Shown: one piece after another, positions 56,005 to 64,000 of the stretch | How the letters are laid out: each line of letters opens with the position of its first letter | Position numbering within the stretch: position 1 is the first letter of the stretch | Assembly (NCBI RefSeq): GCF_037026715.1 | Contig: NZ_JBANCG010000004.1 | Span: 372,001-436,000 of the forward strand | Direction of reading: 5' to 3' | Length of the DNA: 64,000 nt | DNA from: Breoghania sp037026715 | GTDB lineage: Bacteria > Pseudomonadota > Alphaproteobacteria > Rhizobiales > Stappiaceae | Made by a program: the position numbers and the translations under genes | The notes under the pieces: generated by a model | What the model saw: the letters and a program-made list of their open reading frames with translations, nothing else | Databases searched by the model: none | Told to the model about the DNA's origin: nothing

Positions 56005-58122
56005 ATGTTTGATATCCAACGCGAAGAAATCGAGTGGGGCGGACGCCCGCTGGTGCTGGAGACGGGCAAGGTCGCCCGCCAGGCCGACGGTGCCGTGATG
56101 GCCACCTATGGCGAGAGCAAGGTGCTGGCCACCGTCGTCTCCGCCAAGCAGCCCAAGCCCGGCTTCGACTTCTTCCCGCTGACCGTGAACTACCAGGAAA
56201 AGGCGTTCGCGGCCGGCAAGATCCCCGGCGGCTTCTTCAAGCGCGAGGGGCGTCCTTCGGAAAACGAGACCCTCGTCTCCCGTCTGATCGACCGTCCGAT
56301 CCGCCCGCTCTTCGCCGAAGGCTACAAGAACGACACCCAGGTCATCATCACCGTTCTCTCCCATGACCTGGAGAACAACCCGGACATCCTCGCCATGGTC
56401 GCGGCGTCGGCCGCTCTGACGCTGTCGGGCGTTCCCTTCATGGGCCCGATCGGCGGTGCGCGCGTCGGCTACGTCAACGACGAGTACGTGCTGAACCCGC
56501 TGATCGACGACATGGCCGAGAGCGAGCTCGATCTCGTCGTCGCCGGTACGGGCGATGCGGTGCTGATGGTGGAATCGGAAGCCAAGGAGCTTTCCGAGGA
56601 AGTCATGCTCGGCGCCGTGATGTTCGGCCACAAGGGCTTCCAGCCGGTGATCGACGCGATCATCCGTCTGGCCGAGAAGGCCGCCAAGGAGCCGCGCGAG
56701 CATGTCGTGCCCTCCCATGACGAGCTCTACGCCAAGGTCAAGGAGATCGCCGAGACCGATCTCGCCGCCGCGTTCCTGGTCGCCGACAAGATCGAGCGCC
56801 AGAACCTGGTCGCAGCCGCCAAGGACAAGGTCATGGCCGGCGTGATCGTCGAGGGCGACGAGAACGCCCCGGACAAGAACGTCGTCTCCGACCTGTTCAA
56901 GAAGCTCGAGGCCTCGATCGTTCGCGGCCGCATCCTCAACGAGGGTGCCCGCATCGACGGCCGCGACCTGAAGACGGTCCGCCCGATCGTGTCGGAAGTC
57001 GGCATCCTGCCGCGCGCCCACGGCTCCGCGCTGTTCACCCGCGGCGAGACGCAGGGCCTTGTGGTTGCCACCCTCGGCACGGGCGACGACGAGCAGTTCG
57101 TCGACGCGCTGACCGGCACCTACAAAGAACGCTTCATGCTGCACTACAACTTCCCGCCCTACTCCGTGGGCGAGACCGGCCGCATGGGCTCCCCCGGACG
57201 CCGCGAGATCGGCCACGGCAAGCTCGCCTGGCGCGCCGTGCATCCGATGCTGCCGGCCCATCACGACTTCCCCTACACGCTGCGCGTGGTTTCCGAGATC
57301 ACCGAGTCGAACGGCTCGTCCTCGATGGCCACCGTCTGCGGCACCTCGCTGTCGCTGATGGATGCGGGCGTTCCGCTGACGCGTCCGGTTGCCGGCATCG
57401 CCATGGGCCTCGTGCTCGAGGGTGACAAGTTCGCCGTGCTCTCCGACATTCTCGGCGACGAGGATCACCTCGGCGACATGGACTTCAAGGTCGCCGGCAC
57501 GTCGGAAGGCGTCACCGCGCTGCAGATGGACATCAAGATCGCCGGCATCACCGAAGAGATCATGAAGGTCGCGCTGGGCCAGGCCCAGGAAGGCCGCCTG
57601 CATATCCTCGGCGAGATGGGCAAGGCGCTGGGCGAGGCCCGCACCGAGCTCGGCGAGTTCGCACCGCGCATCGAGGTGATCAAGATCGCGGTCGACAAGA
57701 TCCGCGAAGTGATCGGCTCGGGCGGCAAGGTCATCCGCGAGATCGTGGAAAAGACCGGCGCCAAGATCGACATCGCCGACGACGGCACCATCAAGGTGGC
57801 CTCTTCCGACGGCAAGGCGATCCAGGCGGCGATCAACTGGATCAATTCCATCGCGGCCGAGCCTGAAGTGGGGCAGATCTACGAGGGCACCGTTGTGAAG
57901 ACCGTCGATTTCGGCGCCTTCGTCAACTTCTTCGGCGCCAAGGACGGTCTGGTCCACATCTCCCAGCTCGCCCCGCACAAGGTCGCCAAGACCACCGATG
58001 TGGTCAAGGAAGGCGACAAGGTCAAGGTCAAGCTCATGGGCTTTGACGACCGCGGCAAGGTTCGCCTCTCCATGAAGGTCGTCGACCAGGAGACCGGCGA
58101 GGAGATCAAGCAGGACGCGTGA
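56005..58122 (+). CDS. pnp: polyribonucleotide nucleotidyltransferase (PNPase)
   Basis: 705 residues from ATG 56005 with an AAAGGA site. Two RNase PH domains (about 10-215 and 310-545), with FFKREGRPSENETLVSRLID, RREIGHGKLAWRAVHPML and DHLGDMDFKVAGTSEG. KH domain (about 555-615, VIGSGGKVIREIVEKTGAKI) and S1 domain (about 620-690, GTVVKTVDFGAFVNFFGAKD). 3'-5' phosphorolytic RNA decay. The frame extends far upstream, but only this start gives the family N terminus. Confidence 0.97.
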   Translation: MFDIQREEIEWGGRPLVLETGKVARQADGAVMATYGESKVLATVVSAKQPKPGFDFFPLTVNYQEKAFAAGKIPGGFFKREGRPSENETLVSRLIDRPIRPLFAEGYKNDTQVIITVLSHDLENNPDILAMVAASAALTLSGVPFMGPIGGARVGYVNDEYVLNPLIDDMAESELDLVVAGTGDAVLMVESEAKELSEEVMLGAVMFGHKGFQPVIDAIIRLAEKAAKEPREHVVPSHDELYAKVKEIAETDLAAAFLVADKIERQNLVAAAKDKVMAGVIVEGDENAPDKNVVSDLFKKLEASIVRGRILNEGARIDGRDLKTVRPIVSEVGILPRAHGSALFTRGETQGLVVATLGTGDDEQFVDALTGTYKERFMLHYNFPPYSVGETGRMGSPGRREIGHGKLAWRAVHPMLPAHHDFPYTLRVVSEITESNGSSSMATVCGTSLSLMDAGVPLTRPVAGIAMGLVLEGDKFAVLSDILGDEDHLGDMDFKVAGTSEGVTALQMDIKIAGITEEIMKVALGQAQEGRLHILGEMGKALGEARTELGEFAPRIEVIKIAVDKIREVIGSGGKVIREIVEKTGAKIDIADDGTIKVASSDGKAIQAAINWINSIAAEPEVGQIYEGTVVKTVDFGAFVNFFGAKDGLVHISQLAPHKVAKTTDVVKEGDKVKVKLMGFDDRGKVRLSMKVVDQETGEEIKQDA

Positions 58123-58153
58123 TCCGCGCCCGCTGATCAACTGCAGGACATAA

Positions 58154-58186
58154 AAGGCCGGAGCGGCGACGCTCCGGCCTTTTTTC
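58154..58186 (+). terminator. rho-independent terminator of pnp
   Basis: AAGGCCGGAGCG (58154-58165) pairs with CGCTCCGGCCTT (58170-58181) around GCGA, followed by a run of T. It is 32 bases after the pnp stop. The remaining 58187-58474 shows no gene. Confidence 0.95.
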
Positions 58187-58474
58187 TTGTTCGGGATTGG
58201 GGACGAGTTGCGCGAAGGAAAGAGCACCGAAAGCGCTCACGCGCCACGGATATCCTGTTGCCGGATCAGGGGCCGGCGCTGCCTTTCGGTCTGAAACGAG
58301 CGAGGGTCGCGGGAGTTTGCCGGCCCGCAACACACGCGCGCAGCCCCGACACTCAATCTGGGCGTTCGATACGGCTGACTGTCCGGTCGTTTCGCAACGC
58401 AGCAGCAGAATTCGAAATGAAAGCACGCGGGGGACAGTGCGGCGCGGCGCCCCTCCCCGCGATGGCCGTGCCTC

Positions 58475-61400
58475 TCAGTTGAGCGGCACGGAAAGCTTCA
58501 CCTGACCGGAGACGGCATTGTAGTCCTCCGCGCCGATGCCGTCGTAGGAGCCGTTCGCCTCCACCCGCACACCGCTCGGCATGCGCACGTTGAGGCCGAA
58601 CTCGGCCTTCGCGCGCATCTCCACGCCTGCCGAACTCGTCGTCGTGGTGACGCCATAGGTGTCGCGCTTGAAGTTCCAGATGCCGGTCACCTTGGCCGAG
58701 GGGGCGATCATGTAGCCGCTCTCGGTCTGGTAGGTGTAGGAGATCTCGGGACCGAAATCGAGCTGGCCGACACCAACCGTCTGTTCCGGGATCTCCACGT
58801 TGAGGCTGTCGGTATAGGCTTCCTGCGTCTCTTGCATGTAGGCGACGTTGGCGGAAGGCCGGAAGCCCCAGGCGCCGAAGGTCCAGTCGCCGATGAGCCC
58901 GGCGCGCACCAGCCAGCGGGTCGTCGAGAAATCGTCCGTGTAGGTGTTGAAGGGACTGATCTCGTTGGAGGAGGTGCCCCAGGCAGCGCGCGTGTCGAGG
59001 TAGAGGTTGTTGGTCAGCCGCACAGTCGCGTAGGGACCGGCCATCCAGCCGATGCCGTTGGCATTCGCGCCGATCGTCGTGAAGTCCTGATCGAGATAGT
59101 CGAGCTGGACCAGAGCGCCGACGAGGATCCGATCGGTCAGAAGATAATCCGCCCCCGCGTGGAAGATGGCGAAGGTGCCGTCACTGTCGGAACCGTCCGA
59201 ATTGTCCTCAAACCATGTGAACGAGCCGCGGAACCACACGTCCCACAGGGTCTCCTCCGGCGCAACGCCGCTCGGATTGTGCGCAAAGACGCCCGAGGTG
59301 GCGATGAGCGCCTGCTTCGCGCGGTCCTGGGCCGCATAGGCTGCGCGGATCTGCGAGACTGAGGTCTCGAACGCCATGGCAACGCCACCGGTGCCCGCCT
59401 GGGTGGCGGTCACGTCGAACGGCGTCCCCGTACCGCTCGCACCGCCGCCGAAGCGATTGCGAAGCCTGTCGATGCGACGGTTCTGGCCGGGCTCGTTCGA
59501 CAGGATCAGGTCCACGCGCTTGTGCAGGAACCGGTTGATGATCGCGGTCGTGCGGTCGCGCGAGTTGGCCGTGGTGAAGGTGCAGGTGATGGCCTCGCCC
59601 GTTTCCACCGTAATGGTTGCCGTGGCAGAGCCGAGACTTGTGGAGCTGTTCGACGTGCCGCCTGTCTCCGTGCACGAGATGGCGGAGAGCCCGAAGCCCT
59701 CCGGCATGCCGCTCTTCGGCAGGGACAGCGTGTAGGTGCCGGCCACGATGTCCACCGGCACGGAACTGCCGGACCCGCTCGAGGTCGTGACGACCAGACC
59801 GTTCAACGCGCTCGCGGAAGAGGTGAAGGTGAAGGAACCGTCGCCCTCGTCGGAGTTCACAACGACGGTCACCGCCCCCAGGTCCTGGACCGTGAGGTTC
59901 ACGTTGCGCACCTCGGTCGGCGTGCCCGATGCGCTGATGTTGGTGAAGGTCACCGTCCCCGTGTAAGGCGTCGAACTGGCAGAAAAGCCGTTGGCCACGG
60001 CCGTAATCGAGACCGTGACGGTCTGGCTGCCGCCGGCCGGGATCGTGCCTCCGCTGGAGGACAGGCCGATGAAGGTCTGGCTCGCGACGGCGGTGTAGCT
60101 GAGCGGGAAGCTGCCGGTGTTGGAGATGACGTAGTCACGGGTTCCGTTGAAGGGACCGCCGACGGTGCCGCTCGTGTCGAAATCGCCGGCCGTGACGGAA
60201 AACTGAGGCGCATTGCCGACCACAAGCGTGTCGCTGGCTGCGGCAACCGTCGTCGCCGTCGCGTTCGCCGTTGCAGACAAGGCGCTGGTTGAGAAGCTGA
60301 AGTTGCCGGAAGATGTGGCGAGCGGCACCGAAAGGGTGACCGTGAAGGTGCAATTCGCACCGGCGGCGAGCGAGCCGCCGGAAAAGCTCAGGGTCGAAGA
60401 GCCGGACACGACCGCACCGCCGCAGGGGGCCGCCGGCGTTGCGGAGGAGACCGTCGCTCCCGAAATCACGCTGTCGACGGCCATGGTGAAACCGAGCCCG
60501 GAAACGCTTGATGTCGCGTCGGGATTGGAAATGGCGAATTGCGCCGTTGCAGTTCCGCCGGGCGCCACGGGATCGTCCGTGAAGGACAGCGAGAAGGTGA
60601 CGTTGTCGGCCGGGTTCGCCACCTCGAAGGTGTCGCTGGCGGGGTCGGCGATCTGGGTTGCGGTTTCAAAGAGCGCGCTTGAGGTGCTGGTATAGGTATT
60701 CGGCGTCGCGTTCGTGGGAACGGATAGGTTGACCGTGAACTGGCAGGTCTCGGACGGATTGAGGCTGCCGCCGGAAAGCTGGATCGCCGTGGTCCCCGTC
60801 AGGGTGGAGCCGCCGCCGCACGGATTGCTCGGCAGGGCACCGGAGACGGCAAGACCCGAGAGCACGCCGTCATAGTCGTCAGAGAAACGGATGTCTGACA
60901 ATGCGCTGCCGGAAGCCGGGCTGAGGATCGTGTAGGTGACCGAGAAAGTGCCGCCCGGCAGGACCGGATCGCCGGAGAAGCTCTTCTGCAGCGTCACGTT
61001 CGCCGGCGTGATGGTCAGTTCGTCGCTTGCCGCGGCAACCGTGCCGGAGCCGGCGCCTATATTCACGGCGACCGTGCTGGTGGTGTTGGTGTGGATGCCC
61101 GCAGGCGCACCGGAAGGGATCGCCACGGCGACGGAGAAGGTACAGGTCGCCCCGGCGGGAAGGTTTGAGACGCTGGCGCTGATGCTCGTGGTGCCGGTCA
61201 CGTTCCATGTGCCGCCGCCGGTGCAGCTTCCCGAATCGGCCGTGGCGCTCGCGGCAAAGCCCATCTGGGTCAGGTCGTCGGTAAATGTCGCGCTGTCGAG
61301 CGCAACGGAATTGACGCTGTTATCGAGCACGAATTGCAGCGACACCGTGCCGCCAGCCTCCACCGGATCATCGGTAAAGCTCTTGGAGAAGGCGATGTTC

Positions 61401-63889
61401 TCGTAGGGCGAGGAGACACTCAGCGTGTCCGCCATGGCGGACGACGAGGTCAGCGCGGTGCTGGCGACGGTGGAGCTGATCGTCGAACTCGTGCTGCCGT
61501 AACTGTTCGCCGCCGCGTTGGAGGGAACCGTGAACTGAACGGCGAAGGTGCACGAGTCGCCGGCCAGGATGTTGCCGCTTGTAAGGCTCAGCGTACCCGT
61601 CGTGCCGCCCGAGAGCGACAAGGCAGAGCCCGTTCCGCACGGATCAGCCGGCAGCGAACCGGACAGCGTGAGTCCCGGCGAAGGCAGCCCCAGACTTTCC
61701 ATGTTGTCGGTGAAGGCGATTCCCGTCGCGTCGTCGGCGGTGTTCGGATTGGTCAGGACATATTGCAGGGTGACGACGGCCCCCGCCGTGACCGGATCGT
61801 CGGTGAAACTCTTGGTTCCGGTCACCGCGATGACGTCGGAGACCACGAGCGTGTCGCTCGCCGCGGATCCCGTGGCGGTCACGATGCCGCTGCCGGCATC
61901 GCCGCTCACATCCGATGTGGTGTTCGGGTAGGACCCCGCGGCCGCACCGCCCGGCACCTGCACGGTAACGGAAAAGGTGCAGACACCGCTGGGCGCCAGG
62001 ACACCGCCCGCCAGCGCGATAGAGCTAGTGCCCGTCAGGGTAGAACCCGATCCGCACACGTCGCCGGCCGGCAGCCCCGTGGCAACCGCGCCGGAAAGCA
62101 TCGCGTCCAGATCGTCGGTAAAGGCGATATCTGTCACGCTCGCCGCTTCGCTCTCGTTGCGCAGCGTGAATTCCAGCGTCACCGTATCTCCGGGACGGAC
62201 GGGATCGTCCGTGAAGGTCTTGACCAGGCTGAGATCGAGCGCCGGGGCGGAAACCTGAAGAGTATCAGAGGCCGGCTCACCCGTGCCGTTGTCGCTCGTC
62301 ACGTCGCTCGAGGTGGAAACAAAGTCGCCTGGGGGCGCGTTGGCCGGCAAGCTCAACGACAAAGATATGGTGCAGGAGCCCCCGGCTGCCAGATTGCCAC
62401 CGGAAAGCACCACCGACGGCGTGCCGCTGATTTCCTGGGTGAATACGAAAGACCCCGAGCCGCACAGATTGCTGCCGGTGCCGGAGCTAACCGTCGCGTT
62501 TGCCATCGCCGTGAGACTGTCGGTGAAGGCGATGTTCGTCAGCGCATTCGAGCTGTCGGGGTTGGTGATCTGGTATTCGAGCGTCACCGTGCCGCCGGCA
62601 GCGACCGGGTCGTCGGTGAACGACTTGGTCATCACCGGCGTCTGCGTGATGACCTTGAAAGACGCCGATGCCGGGTCGCCGGAGGCCGGGGAACCGGCAA
62701 TCGTACCGGAAACCGAACTCGTCGTGTTGGTCACAGTGCCGGCGGACGCGCTGGCCGGAATGTCCAGCGTCACCGTAAACGAGCAATTCGTACGCGAATC
62801 GAGGCTCGCGCCGGAGAGTGTCAATGTGGAGGAACCGGTCAGTTGCGATCCGGGGCCGCAGAAGCCAGCGGCGGGCAGCGCCGAGACCGTCATGCCGCTC
62901 AGCGCCGCGTCGAGGTCGTCGGTAAAGGAAATCGCCGTCGCCTGGGAAGACGAATTGGTGTTGTTCAGCGTGAAGGTCATGTCGATCGTGCCGCCGGGCG
63001 CAACGGAGGTGCGCGCGAACTGCTTGATCAGCGTGATCTCACCCGTGGGCAAATTGACGACAAGGGTTGCGGATGCTTCGCCGGAGGAGCCCAAGGACGA
63101 AGTCAGCGTTGCAGAGTTCACAAATGTGCCGGCCGCATTGTTCGTGACGTCCACGCTCACCGTGCACGAGGTGGCCGCTGTAAAGAAACCGCCGGCCAGC
63201 TGAACCGTTTGCGACCCCGCGGTCGCGGTCGCCGAGCCCCCCGTGCAGGTTGTGCTTATGCCGCTAGGAGAGGCCACCTGCAGTCCGGTCGGCAGCGTGT
63301 TGGTGAACCCTACGGAGGTCACGACCGAAGCAGTCGGGTTCGTGATCGTATAGGTGAGCGTCGAGGCACCGCCGATCGAGACGGAACTGGGCGAAAACGA
63401 CATGTCGAACTGCAGCCGGGCGGCATCCACCGTCAGGCTTGCCGAGGCGGTACCGGAGTTGCCGGCACTGGAGGTGAGGCTTCCCGAAACGTTGCTGTAG
63501 CTGCCCGCACTTGCGGCGGTAACGTACAGCGAAACGGTGCAGCTCTGATTCGCCCCCAGGCTGGCGCCGTTCGGTGCGCCGTTGCCTTCGAAAGTGAAGG
63601 AATCGCTTGCGGTCGCCGTGACGATACCATCGGTACAGGTCGTGTCACCGCGCGGTTCGCTCGCCAGGGTCACTCCGGCGGGCAGAACGTTCGAAAACGT
63701 CATCCCCGTCACCGGCGAGGCGTCGGAATTGGTGATGGTGAAGATGAGCCGGGATTCGGAGCCTTCCGCGATGGAACTCGGCGAGAATTGCGCGCTGAAG
63801 GTCGGCTGTGCCGTGGCTGAGTGCGCCGTCGCCAACATGGCCGCCATCAGCACTCCGATAACAGCAAGTACGCGTCTGGCCCCGGTCAT
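58475..63889 (-). CDS. large autotransporter with nine DUF11/DUF7933-like repeats
   Basis: 1804 residues from ATG 63889 with an AAGGA site. Signal peptide to about 27 (AMLATAHSATA). Nine tandem beta-sandwich repeats of about 133 residues (28-1225), most opening with KSFTDDPVxxGGTVxL and carrying a Cys pair. Then a different Ig-like module (about 1225-1335), a transthyretin-like module (about 1335-1430), a linker SRDRTTAIINRFLHKRVDLI, and a C-terminal autotransporter beta-barrel (about 1550-1804, starting WDVWFRGSFTWFEDNSDGSD and ending KLSVPLN). It is predicted to be a surface adhesin. No protease passenger motifs were seen. Confidence 0.88.
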   Translation of the reverse strand: MTGARRVLAVIGVLMAAMLATAHSATAQPTFSAQFSPSSIAEGSESRLIFTITNSDASPVTGMTFSNVLPAGVTLASEPRGDTTCTDGIVTATASDSFTFEGNGAPNGASLGANQSCTVSLYVTAASAGSYSNVSGSLTSSAGNSGTASASLTVDAARLQFDMSFSPSSVSIGGASTLTYTITNPTASVVTSVGFTNTLPTGLQVASPSGISTTCTGGSATATAGSQTVQLAGGFFTAATSCTVSVDVTNNAAGTFVNSATLTSSLGSSGEASATLVVNLPTGEITLIKQFARTSVAPGGTIDMTFTLNNTNSSSQATAISFTDDLDAALSGMTVSALPAAGFCGPGSQLTGSSTLTLSGASLDSRTNCSFTVTLDIPASASAGTVTNTTSSVSGTIAGSPASGDPASASFKVITQTPVMTKSFTDDPVAAGGTVTLEYQITNPDSSNALTNIAFTDSLTAMANATVSSGTGSNLCGSGSFVFTQEISGTPSVVLSGGNLAAGGSCTISLSLSLPANAPPGDFVSTSSDVTSDNGTGEPASDTLQVSAPALDLSLVKTFTDDPVRPGDTVTLEFTLRNESEAASVTDIAFTDDLDAMLSGAVATGLPAGDVCGSGSTLTGTSSIALAGGVLAPSGVCTFSVTVQVPGGAAAGSYPNTTSDVSGDAGSGIVTATGSAASDTLVVSDVIAVTGTKSFTDDPVTAGAVVTLQYVLTNPNTADDATGIAFTDNMESLGLPSPGLTLSGSLPADPCGTGSALSLSGGTTGTLSLTSGNILAGDSCTFAVQFTVPSNAAANSYGSTSSTISSTVASTALTSSSAMADTLSVSSPYENIAFSKSFTDDPVEAGGTVSLQFVLDNSVNSVALDSATFTDDLTQMGFAASATADSGSCTGGGTWNVTGTTSISASVSNLPAGATCTFSVAVAIPSGAPAGIHTNTTSTVAVNIGAGSGTVAAASDELTITPANVTLQKSFSGDPVLPGGTFSVTYTILSPASGSALSDIRFSDDYDGVLSGLAVSGALPSNPCGGGSTLTGTTAIQLSGGSLNPSETCQFTVNLSVPTNATPNTYTSTSSALFETATQIADPASDTFEVANPADNVTFSLSFTDDPVAPGGTATAQFAISNPDATSSVSGLGFTMAVDSVISGATVSSATPAAPCGGAVVSGSSTLSFSGGSLAAGANCTFTVTLSVPLATSSGNFSFSTSALSATANATATTVAAASDTLVVGNAPQFSVTAGDFDTSGTVGGPFNGTRDYVISNTGSFPLSYTAVASQTFIGLSSSGGTIPAGGSQTVTVSITAVANGFSASSTPYTGTVTFTNISASGTPTEVRNVNLTVQDLGAVTVVVNSDEGDGSFTFTSSASALNGLVVTTSSGSGSSVPVDIVAGTYTLSLPKSGMPEGFGLSAISCTETGGTSNSSTSLGSATATITVETGEAITCTFTTANSRDRTTAIINRFLHKRVDLILSNEPGQNRRIDRLRNRFGGGASGTGTPFDVTATQAGTGGVAMAFETSVSQIRAAYAAQDRAKQALIATSGVFAHNPSGVAPEETLWDVWFRGSFTWFEDNSDGSDSDGTFAIFHAGADYLLTDRILVGALVQLDYLDQDFTTIGANANGIGWMAGPYATVRLTNNLYLDTRAAWGTSSNEISPFNTYTDDFSTTRWLVRAGLIGDWTFGAWGFRPSANVAYMQETQEAYTDSLNVEIPEQTVGVGQLDFGPEISYTYQTESGYMIAPSAKVTGIWNFKRDTYGVTTTTSSAGVEMRAKAEFGLNVRMPSGVRVEANGSYDGIGAEDYNAVSGQVKLSVPLN
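60215..63808 (-). repeat. nine tandem coding repeats within the autotransporter
   Basis: Repeats of about 400 bases encode diverged domains. The opening motif is strict in the central copies (TKSFTDDPVAAGG, VKTFTDDPVRPGD, TKSFTDDPVTAGA, SKSFTDDPVEAGG, QKSFSGDPVLPGG, SLSFTDDPVAPGG) and looser in the first three (FSPSSIAEGS, FSPSSVSIGG, FARTSVAPGG), which suggests expansion from the membrane-proximal side. Confidence 0.85.
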
Positions 63890-64000
63890 CCGCAATCCTT
63901 CCGATAGCAATTCGCAGTGGAGGCGAAGTGAATTTGTTTCTGAGCCGCAACGTCGGGCCAATTGCCCGGTCGCCCTGAACTGACCACGCAGCCCGCCTCC

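Noticed and set aside
61334..63820. 828-codon open frame opposite the autotransporter
   Set aside because: Arg/Gly/Ala-rich translation without domain character. It is the antisense shadow of the high-GC repeat gene.

Overview
This window is GC-rich, densely packed DNA from an alphaproteobacterium, most likely of the order Hyphomicrobiales (Rhizobiales). Four things point there: the mdh-sucC-sucD-sucA-sucB-lpdA TCA block, the sdhCDAB operon, rpsO-pnp, and a PhyR-NepR-EcfG general stress response (GSR) system, which is specific to Alphaproteobacteria. I cannot name a genus. I saw no rRNA, tRNA, CRISPR array, transposase or prophage.

Layout. 1-423: C-terminal end of a CobW-type GTPase. 482-9607: a catabolic cluster (minus strand) with an M24 peptidase, two tandem COG1228-type amidohydrolases and a complete polyamine-type ABC importer, divergent from an IclR regulator. 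9895-11673: an MsbA-type ABC exporter. 11768-25909: a general stress response island. It carries phyR divergent from nepR1, an operon nepR2-ecfG-histidine kinase, Dps, CsbD, a two-domain PRC-barrel protein, and many small membrane or envelope proteins (DUF883, holin-like, DUF1328, PLDc_N, DUF2254, AI-2E family). 26085-36917: lpdA, an SDR, a LysE transporter, sucB, sucA, sucD, sucC and mdh. 37216-44019: zapE and assorted envelope or stress genes. 44020-44905: an AT-rich gap with a small HTH gene. 44927-49296: the sdh operon, with an FkbM methyltransferase gene inserted between sdhA and sdhB. 49532-54744: an EI24-like protein and a MacB-like tripartite ABC efflux operon. 55385-58122: rpsO and pnp. 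58475-63889: a 1804-residue autotransporter with nine tandem repeats.

The most interesting signal is regulatory. By eye I found seven exact matches to the sigma-EcfG promoter (GGAAC-N16/17-CGTT), each in the right orientation upstream of a gene: phyR, nepR2-ecfG, csbD, the AI-2E operon, the DUF883-holin pair, the PRC-barrel gene and an unrecognised 48-residue membrane protein. Three further genes have one-mismatch versions. The 15-26 kb stretch therefore looks like a physically clustered EcfG regulon that includes its own control circuit. It has two different NepR anti-sigma factors, and the histidine kinase in the ecfG operon appears to lack key ATP-binding residues.
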